13,753 bases of DNA, taken from assembly GCA_012032075.1 (NCBI GenBank), contig JAAURU010000039.1, forward strand, positions 1 through 13,753. Reading direction: 5' to 3'. Positions 8,630 through 13,753 of this stretch are shown in pieces. The notes below the pieces were generated by a model. It was given only the letters and a program-made list of their open reading frames with translations. It was not told the DNA's origin and ran no database searches. This DNA is from Flavobacterium sp. (GTDB taxonomy: Bacteria; Bacteroidota; Bacteroidia; Flavobacteriales; Flavobacteriaceae). Numbering within the stretch: the first letter of the stretch is position 1; each line of letters begins with the position of its first letter. The position numbers and the translations under genes are program-made.

Positions 8630-9595
8630 CTAAATTTCTTTTTTAAAAGTATATCCCAAAAGCTTTTCTATTTTAGCACTAGAAATAATTTTGCCTTTTG
8701 AAACAGTATCTTTAGCAAAGATAGGTAAAGCCAAATTCATAATTCTTGCTTTTTTGTGATAATATTCCTCTCTTGTTGGATGTTGAGGTGCAACCGCATT
8801 AAAAATTTGATTCTCATGCTGAACTTGTTTCAGTATCTCATTTTTTACCCTATTGTCAGACTGAGCTTGTCGAAGTCCTTTGTCATTCTGAACTCGTTTC
8901 AATATTTCCTCATTATTTACACTGTCATACTGAGCCTGTCGAAGTCCTTTTTCAATAATTGCTTTAATAATCCCAATACAATCTTCTTGATGAATAAAAT
9001 TTATAAAACCATCAGGATTATCCACATTTTCTTTTCCAGCTAAATATTTTATAGGATGTCTATCTTCACCAATTAAACCACCAAAACGTAGAATTATAGT
9101 ATTAAAATTTGGGTTACCCAATAATAATTCTTCAACTTCAACTAATTGTTTACCACTTTCAGTATCAGGATTTGTTGGAGTTTCTTCTGTAAATTCCTCA
9201 ATTGGAAACACATCACTATAAACAGAAGTCGAACTTACAAAGAGAACTTTTTTAATTTCTGATTTTTCTATTTGGGTAGCCAATGTTTTCATTTTTTCAA
9301 CAAACACTTTTATTTTGTCACATCGAGCGGAGTCGAGATGCTTTTTTTCTCCTCTCAATCCAGGAGGAATATCGATAATTAAAATTTCTGATTTGTTTAA
9401 AAAACCTTGGATATTTCCTTCAATTTTATCTTCTAACAAATTAATCAAAAACGGCTCGATTGTATTTTCCTCCAATATTGAAAGTTTATTTTCAGAAGTT
9501 GTGGAGCCTTTAATCGAAAACCCCTTTTCAATTAATGCTTTGGCTAAAGGCAATCCTAACCAACCACAACCTAATATGGAAATTTGTTTATTCAT
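8630..9595 (-). CDS. NAD(P)-binding epimerase/SDR-like protein (YeeZ type) with two in-frame repeat insertions
   Basis: The Rossmann glycine motif GCGWLG is at residues 9-14 near the N-terminus. KVLFVSSTSVYSD (117-129) is the strand-and-Ser region of extended SDRs, followed by FGGLIGEDRHP, FINFIHQEDCIGII and FNAVAPQHPTREEYY, all typical of the YeeZ-like group of nucleoside-sugar-epimerase-type proteins. Substrate unknown; probably cytosolic. Two segments do not fit the fold: residues about 81-94 (GEKKHLDSARCDK) and residues 216-261, which are two 23-residue tandem copies beginning KGLRQAQ. Both are translations of interspersed DNA repeats and keep the frame open. Its ATG overlaps the stop of the upstream membrane-protein gene by 8 nt (ATGAATAA), implying translational coupling, and the permease starts 3 nt after its stop. 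The frame itself is unbroken over 321 residues. Confidence 0.85.
   Translation of the reverse strand: MNKQISILGCGWLGLPLAKALIEKGFSIKGSTTSENKLSILEENTIEPFLINLLEDKIEGNIQGFLNKSEILIIDIPPGLRGEKKHLDSARCDKIKVFVEKMKTLATQIEKSEIKKVLFVSSTSVYSDVFPIEEFTEETPTNPDTESGKQLVEVEELLLGNPNFNTIILRFGGLIGEDRHPIKYLAGKENVDNPDGFINFIHQEDCIGIIKAIIEKGLRQAQYDSVNNEEILKRVQNDKGLRQAQSDNRVKNEILKQVQHENQIFNAVAPQHPTREEYYHKKARIMNLALPIFAKDTVSKGKIISSAKIEKLLGYTFKKEI
8812..8950. repeat. Composite interspersed repeat, two tandem 69-bp units inside a coding sequence
   Basis: Two alternating short elements occur twice each. One is like TCATGCTGAACTTGTTTCAG (8814 on; second copy 8883 on). The other is like TGTCAGACTGAGCTTGTCGA (8854 on; second copy 8923 on). 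Both repeat at exactly 69 bp, that is 23 codons. The minus-strand translation is the pair of KGLRQAQ... units in the epimerase-like protein. On the plus strand it gives the familiar spurious LNLFQ / LSLSK peptide string. Confidence 0.85.
9316..9342. repeat. Interspersed repeat copy (TGTCACATCGAGCGGAGTCG type) inside the same gene
   Basis: The element begins TGTCA like the units at 8854 and 8923 and forms a short hairpin (CATC/GATG-type ends around GAGCGGAGTC). It encodes the HLDSARCDK stretch of the epimerase-like protein, which has no counterpart in my recollection of the family. It is the second, separate insertion of this repeat class in one gene. Confidence 0.65.
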
Positions 9596-10982
9596 CTTCT
9601 GATCGTTTAGGAGGTAATTTTAATAAATTATCGGTTTCAAACTCGTAGATGTATGTAATATTAAATGGCAAAATTGATTCTGGATTATTATATAAAGTAT
9701 AATCATCTTTATTTTTTCTCCAGCAACTATTTTGCAAGCCTTTAAATAACCTGCTCGAGTATAAGATAAAACGTTTATATAATCTGAAAAAACAGCACCT
9801 TCTTTAAGTTTTACTACTAATGTATAATGCTTATCTTTTAAAATATTTAATGCTATATTTTTTGTTATTTCATTACAATTATTAGGACTGTTATTTATTA
9901 AAATTTCATTTTCTTTGGTTAATTGAACCATAATTTCATTTTCAAAAGACGTAACTTTTCTCCCTTCAAAAACACCCTCAGGATTGTCTTGATAGTATGT
10001 TTTTGGAAACTCGAGATTTTCAGGATAAGCGCTATATGCAATTTTAAAATCGGAGTATGTAGTAATAATTTTTTTTAATTTATATAAATGTTTTATAGAA
10101 ATATTCTTATCAATATTAAGTTGTACAAAGGAATTGAAATTTTCAAAATAATATTCTTCATTACTAAACTCTACTAATATTGCACTTAGTTCGCTAAAAT
10201 TTATTTTTTTTCATAAAAGTATATTTCTCCTTTTTTAGAAGCATATAGTTGTAATCTTTTGTTTAGTGAATGAAGAGTTTCAGTAGAAGTAATATTAGGT
10301 AACTCGATATTTTCTTTAATATACAAATTTTCACCATGTTGTTTCTTAAAATAGGTTTCAAAATCGACTATATTAATTTTGGTAAAACCAAAGGACAAAA
10401 CTGTAATTAAAGCAAAAGAAGTGATTAAGTGTTTAAAATAATTCCTAATTGTTAATCCTAAATTTTGCCAAGATTGCAAAAACAAGACTAAAATAAATAA
10501 CACAAATAAATAAGGATATTCTTCACTAAAATTGAGATGCTCAAAGATTGAAAAATTAGAACGATACCAGAATAAAGTACTCATATTCATAATTCCGTAG
10601 AACACAGCTAATTTTATAAAACAAAATAGAAAGAACCAAATCAGTATATTTTGGTTGTGAACTACTTTTTTTCGGTAGAATTGAATAAGTTTTTCTCTAA
10701 ATTTCTTATTGGTATCAAAAACTATTTTTAGAAAAAAACTTTGTCCAATAATTAAAGCTAAAAAAGCATAGAATAAATTGTAAAAAAGAAGTTCGTTTTG
10801 AGAAAATTCCAAATAATTGAAATGTTCACTAAAAGTGAATAAACGAAGCAAATCTCTAACCAAAACAAAAAATGGTACAAAGAAAAACTAAGTAAAATAC
10901 TTACTACTAAACCTGCCCAAAATCGAAATTTTGAAACGGGAATGGGTTCTTTAAAAGAAATCTTTTCTCTTTTCTCTTTCAT
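9588..10982 (-). CDS. Five-helix membrane protein with probable tandem ExbD/TolR-like C-terminal domains; frame broken three times as read
   Basis: I do not recognise a named family. From ATG 10980-10982 (MKEKREKISFKEPIPV) the restored protein has 465 residues. Five hydrophobic helices lie at roughly residues 20-43, 62-85, 108-130, 154-172 and 184-202, followed by about 260 soluble residues. Two stretches of that tail look ExbD/TolR-like: about 230-300 (KGEIYFYEKKINFSELSAIL ... FVQLNIDKNISIKHLYKL) and about 325-425 (IMVQLTKENEILINN ... HYTLVVKLKEGAVFSDYINV). The frame is restored by one missing base in each of three runs on the plus strand: A around 10881-10885, T 10202-10209 and T 9712-9717. 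Corrected length is 1398 nt, exactly 466 codons, and the restored stop at 9588-9590 overlaps the next gene's ATG. Both facts support the repair. The ExbD reading is inference; the start could be earlier if the zinc-ribbon gene is fused to it. Confidence 0.55.
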
Positions 10983-10995
10983 CTTTTCTCTTAAA

Positions 10996-11345
10996 CTAAC
11001 TATCCTTTTCACCAACACAAAGCCATCATTTTCAATAGCCATATATCCTTGATCGTATAAAAAGTAATAGGTGTTTCCTGTTTTGGTTTGGTAAATAGAA
11101 GTAAAAAAGTCGAAGTCAAATCCTTTGCTTACGAGTTTTGTTCGTGTGGTTTTGGTTTTTTCATCTGGATTTAATTCACAAAGAATTCGATAATTTTTAC
11201 GCAATTTATTGTTCACATTACGCATCAAATTATTTTGATCTTTGTTCATTTTGTTGTTATAGGCATTCCTACATCCATCAGAACAGAATTTTTTATCTTC
11301 TCTTCCTATAATTTTTTCGTTACATTCTAAACAGTTTTTACTCAT
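10996..11345 (-). CDS. Small zinc-ribbon protein of unknown function
   Basis: Starts at ATG 11343-11345. A Cys4 zinc knuckle fills the N-terminus: CLEC (Cys5, Cys8) and CSDGC (Cys21, Cys25), followed by RNAYNNKMNKDQNNLMRNVN. The rest is a conserved-looking basic domain (KNYRILCELNP, GFDFDFFTSIY, YYFLYDQGYM) that I associate with flavobacterial hypothetical proteins of about 115-130 residues. As read, the frame does not stop at FVLVKRIV but runs on to 10758 through the membrane segment of the next gene. If one base is missing in the T run 11006-11009, the protein ends as ...LVKKDS at TAG 10996-10998 (116 residues), 13 nt before the next ATG. The alternative is a genuine fusion of zinc ribbon and membrane protein. 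The zinc site is clear; a role in binding nucleic acid or protein would be a guess. Confidence 0.65.
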
Positions 11346-11352
11346 AATCTAT

Positions 11353-11383
11353 TCATTGCGAGGAACGAAGGAATCTCATTCCG
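11353..11383. repeat. Interspersed repeat copy, ATTGCGAGGAACGAAGGAAT type
   Basis: TCATTGCGAGGAACGAAGGA... continues to CATTCCG and fills the 53-nt gap between the GNAT stop and the zinc-ribbon start. I recall near-identical strings (GCGAGGAACGAAGCAATCT) as common intergenic repeats in Bacteroidota; that is from memory, not a search. The 3' part GGAATCTCATTCC is itself a small hairpin. Confidence 0.55.
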
Positions 11384-11398
11384 TTTTATTGTCATATT

Positions 11399-11995
11399 TT
11401 ACCTTTGTTCAAAGTTTTGTAACTTTGACAAAGGTTTTAAAATTTTATTCTTTCTTCTATCGCTTTCTAAAATAGCATATTCAAAATTATCTGACCAACC
11501 TGATTTTAGTGGTAAAATCTGTCTTCCTCTTCCTTCTCTTGTCATTCCAACTTTTTCTAAAACCTTAATCGAACCAATATTTCCAACAGCACAACCAGCT
11601 TGAACTCGGTGTAATTTCAATTCGTCAAAACAAAAAGTTAGAACATTGTCTAAAACTTCAGTAGCAAATCCTTTATTCCAAAAAGCTGAATGAATTTTAT
11701 ACCAAACCTCTGCTCTTTTGTATTTTTTATTTCCCACTTTTATTCCAAATAAACCAATACTTTTATTATCATTTTGTTGTTCAATTATAAAAGTATAATT
11801 TACTATTTCAGTTCGTTGATTCTCTTCAATCCAAGGTAAAATAATTGCTTTTGTTTCTTCACTATTTTTTGGAATTCCTAATGCATTATATTCATCGGTT
11901 TCAGGTAAAGAATGCAATTGGTGAATGAAATCTAAATCGAACAATTGAATTAATCGCAGTTTTGTTCTTTCAGTCAGTAATTCTATGTCTTTCAT
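11399..11995 (-). CDS. GNAT N-acetyltransferase (RimJ/RimL-like) with repeat-derived C-terminal tail
   Basis: A cytosolic acetyl-CoA-dependent acetyltransferase of the Acetyltransf_3 group. It opens with LLTERTKLRLI, has the strand RAEVWYKIHSAFWNKGFATE with the acetyl-CoA pyrophosphate loop at about residues 106-112, and the typical NIGSIKVLEKVGMTREGRGR (139-158). The domain finishes at FEYAILESD, where such proteins normally end. Here it continues as RRKNKILKPLSKLQNFEQR; the last 11 residues and the stop are encoded by a palindromic repeat (11401-11435). A second copy of that palindrome lies upstream of the gene (12022-12054). The acceptor substrate is unknown. Start ATG 11993-11995; no TAnnTTTG element is seen before it. 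Confidence 0.88.
   Translation of the reverse strand: MKDIELLTERTKLRLIQLFDLDFIHQLHSLPETDEYNALGIPKNSEETKAIILPWIEENQRTEIVNYTFIIEQQNDNKSIGLFGIKVGNKKYKRAEVWYKIHSAFWNKGFATEVLDNVLTFCFDELKLHRVQAGCAVGNIGSIKVLEKVGMTREGRGRQILPLKSGWSDNFEYAILESDRRKNKILKPLSKLQNFEQR
11401..11435. repeat. Palindromic repeat, copy 1 (end of GNAT gene)
   Basis: Arms ACCTTTGTTCAAAGTT (11401-11416) and AACTTTGACAAAGGT (11421-11435) around a 4-nt loop. It matches copy 2 except for one extra T in the left arm and a different loop. It overlaps the last codons and stop of the GNAT gene. Confidence 0.8.
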
Positions 11996-12021
11996 TATTT
12001 AAACTTGTTTTAATCTTTTGC

Positions 12022-12054
12022 ACCTTTGTCAAAGTTCAAAACTTTGACAAAGGT
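12022..12054. repeat. Palindromic repeat, copy 2 (between GNAT and DinB genes)
   Basis: Perfect 15-bp arms, ACCTTTGTCAAAGTT (12022-12036) and AACTTTGACAAAGGT (12040-12054), with a 3-nt loop CAA. Each arm holds its own small palindrome (CTTTG-T-CAAAG), so it could also fold as two side-by-side hairpins. It begins 5 nt after the DinB stop codon and could act as a 3'-end stabiliser; there is no T tract for a standard terminator. Confidence 0.85.
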
Positions 12055-12059
12055 TTCTA

Positions 12060-12605
12060 TTATTCAACTTCAAATTTACCATTATACTGCAAAGCTTGTT
12101 TAATGTGTGCCAAATGATGTTTGCAATGCCAAGCATAAAGTCCGGCTACACTTTTTAAAGTAAAAGATAGCTTACTTTCAGGATGATAATAGGTTTTTTC
12201 CCAATCTTTTTCATCCATATTTAGTAACACCAAATGCCATCGGTGATGCAAGCCTTTTAAAATCAATAAGGAATAAGAAATATCATCGTCGGTTCCATCA
12301 ATCATTTCAGCCCAAAGTTCTTCTGCATAAGGTTTTATAGTTGGGTTTTCTTCTGTGAGTGCCAACTTAAATCGAATAAAAGCATTCATGTGACTATCAG
12401 CACAATGATGTACTACTTGTTTAATATTCCAACCATAAGGACGATACGGCCACTGTAATTTTTCTTTGGAAAGTTCATTAGTAACCGCTACTACATATTC
12501 AGGAAAATGCTGAATTTCTGAAATCCATGAATGCAAAATATCTTCTGTAATTTCTTCTGGACAGTTGAATTGGCCAATTGGGTATTTTAGTTGTTCTAAG
12601 TTCAT
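12060..12605 (-). CDS. DinB-superfamily protein, YfiT/BstA-type putative metal-dependent thiol S-transferase
   Basis: A 181-residue four-helix-bundle protein of the DinB/YfiT group. It opens with LKYPIGQF and carries the family stretches YRPYGWNIKQVVHHCADSH, MNAFIRFKLALTEENPTIKP, HHRWHLVL, and the closing LYAWHCKHHLAHI. The conserved histidines in HHCADSH (His67) and WHCKHHLAHI (His160, His164) form the expected three-His metal site. Relatives bind a divalent metal, and some transfer bacillithiol or related low-molecular-weight thiols onto electrophiles; a thiol transferase role here is inferred. Length is normal. The start ATG is only 3 nt after the stop of the upstream repeat protein, so the two may be co-transcribed. 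Confidence 0.88.
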   Translation of the reverse strand: MNLEQLKYPIGQFNCPEEITEDILHSWISEIQHFPEYVVAVTNELSKEKLQWPYRPYGWNIKQVVHHCADSHMNAFIRFKLALTEENPTIKPYAEELWAEMIDGTDDDISYSLLILKGLHHRWHLVLLNMDEKDWEKTYYHPESKLSFTLKSVAGLYAWHCKHHLAHIKQALQYNGKFEVE

Positions 12606-12608
12606 GTT

Positions 12609-13753
12609 TTAATTATAATAATAGCGTTCAATTTCAACCAAAAGATTTTTAATAAAATGTTTTTGTTCTTTTATTAATCCTTTTTCATTATAAGAGTATT
12701 CAAATTTAATATCATCATTATTACCGTATTTTATTTTTTGAAATTTAAGATTTGAATTTTCATAGACAAATTCATGAATATCTATTTGATTATCTGAATT
12801 CTCTTCTCTTTTAATAATTTGATTATTGTTATTGTAAGCTATATTTTTTTTGTAATAATGGTTCGAAAAAGGTTTGTCTCTATTATACATTATTATAACA
12901 TTTTTTCCATTATCATTATATGTTATTTCTGTTGTAGAGTCTAAAAATAGTTTTCCGTTAGAAAAATACCAACCAGTAGAATCAATCTGTTTTATAAGAT
13001 TCAAATTTCCATCATAATAATAATTCTTTTTTGTATGTTTTCCTTTTTTATATGTGTAAGTTATTAATTCTATAAGTTTATCATTCTCATATTTCCATTC
13101 TTGAGCCAAATATTTTTCTTGACAATACACACAACTTTTAGATGTTTTAAATTCAGATTTTATATCAAATCTTGTGAAATATTCAGTGCTATCGGTTAAA
13201 TAAATCCCTTAATTTTTCTATTTTTTGAATCATATTCATATTCAATTATTTTAGGATTATTTATAGTTTTAAAATGATTTATTGTGTCTTTTTATAAAGG
13301 AATATGTTTTCTTCTTTTGTATAAAAAATCTCTTTGATTATATTATTAAAAGAGTCATATTCGTATTTTTGACGGTAAAATTATTTTTAATTTCCTCTTT
13401 ACTTAATTTGTTTTTTGAGATAGGAACTTCGGTTTTATTTATAACTAAACTATCATTAAAATATATATATTTAAAATTGTAAAAATCTTTGTGACTTCCA
13501 CCGCCATGATTTTGATGACTTATTGTATGATTTATACCTTTTATTGTTGCGTTTTGCTTATTGTATTCATATTTTCTTAGAAGTAAACTATCTTTTTAAT
13601 GTTACCATTTTTTTAACTTCATAAGAATAAATAGAAACGTTATTTAAATTATGTTTTATAAAATTATTAGGATTTTCCCAATCAACATAATTATTCTGAC
13701 AATGCAGTTGTATTGTAAAAGCAGAAAACTATACTAAAATAGGAACCAAATCT
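12609..13753 (-). CDS. Secreted repeat protein with YD/MORN-like strands, partial at the right edge and frame broken at least five times as read
   Basis: I do not recognise a named family. The C-terminal 173 residues are in one frame from a GTG at 13130, but the same frame is open further upstream and the protein clearly continues. Repaired, it reads back through SKSCVYCQEKYLAQEW, IIEYEYDSKNRKIKG, FYRQKYEYDSFNNIIKE, LLLRKYEYNKQ and NNYVDWENPNNFIKHN to a hydrophobic stretch ending FSAFTIQLHCQ at about 13690, which looks like a signal peptide. The body is a string of strand motifs of the kind YxYDxxNxIIKE, similar to YD or YwqK-type repeats of exported Bacteroidota proteins. Missing bases are placed in the runs C 13206-13208, T 13289-13293, A 13377-13380, T 13593-13597 and T 13608-13614. 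The start codon lies off the right edge or is obscured by a further error near 13710-13740. Function unknown. Confidence 0.6.

Noticed and set aside
8814..8950. CRISPR-like repeats
   Set aside because: Only two tandem units with no unique spacers, and the units are translated in frame within a gene.
8756..9043. Plus-strand frame of 95 residues with LNLFQYL and LSLSKS strings
   Set aside because: It is the reverse reading of the interspersed repeats inside the epimerase-like gene, a well-known type of spurious protein.
9315..9602. Plus-strand frame of 95 residues
   Set aside because: Antisense to the conserved N-terminal half of the epimerase-like gene; no family features.
11399..13130. A defence or toxin-antitoxin module made of GNAT, DinB-like and repeat proteins
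   Set aside because: The GNAT is of the RimJ/RimL type with no antitoxin partner, the DinB protein is an ordinary YfiT type, and the repeat protein has no toxin domain.
13282..13482. Plus-strand frame of 66 residues, hydrophobic
   Set aside because: Antisense to the repaired secreted repeat protein; hydrophobicity comes from AT-rich antisense reading.

Overview
The window is very AT-rich and its protein families point to the Bacteroidota, most likely a Flavobacterium-like member of the Flavobacteriaceae. The evidence is a protein with a type IX secretion (T9SS) C-terminal sorting domain, a flavobacterial-type FeoA/FeoB pair, an M13 peptidase lipoprotein, a YfiT/BstA-type DinB protein, and promoters matching the Bacteroidota -7 consensus TAnnTTTG. 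No RNA gene, IS element, phage gene or CRISPR array is visible.

Layout. Minus strand 1-1718: feoB (GTPase part only; it continues past the left edge), feoA and a SCO-type copper chaperone. Plus strand 1993-7553: a secreted ~1139-residue beta-propeller protein with a T9SS sorting tail, then an M13 metallopeptidase lipoprotein ending at a clear terminator. Minus strand from 13753 down to 7705: a secreted repeat protein running off the right edge, a DinB/YfiT protein, a GNAT acetyltransferase, a small zinc-ribbon protein, a five-helix membrane protein with a probable double ExbD/TolR-like tail, an NAD(P)-binding epimerase-like protein and an EamA-family permease. The last three are tightly spaced (8-nt overlap, then a 3-nt gap) and look like one transcription unit. 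The repeat protein and DinB gene are also 3 nt apart.

The main feature of the sequence is that many genes are broken by single-base length changes in homopolymer runs. I can place at least fifteen missing bases and two extra ones. Restoring them gives full-length proteins and, for three genes with both ends visible, total lengths divisible by three. I read these as sequencing or assembly errors rather than a cluster of pseudogenes, so the genes are annotated as restored units with the break points stated.

The second theme is small interspersed repeats that have entered coding sequence. The epimerase-like gene carries two separate in-frame insertions, one of them an exact 2 x 69 bp tandem array. 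The GNAT gene takes its C-terminal tail and stop codon from a palindrome whose second copy lies just upstream of the gene. I found no convincing new multi-gene system. The least familiar protein is the membrane protein with two ExbD-like domains.
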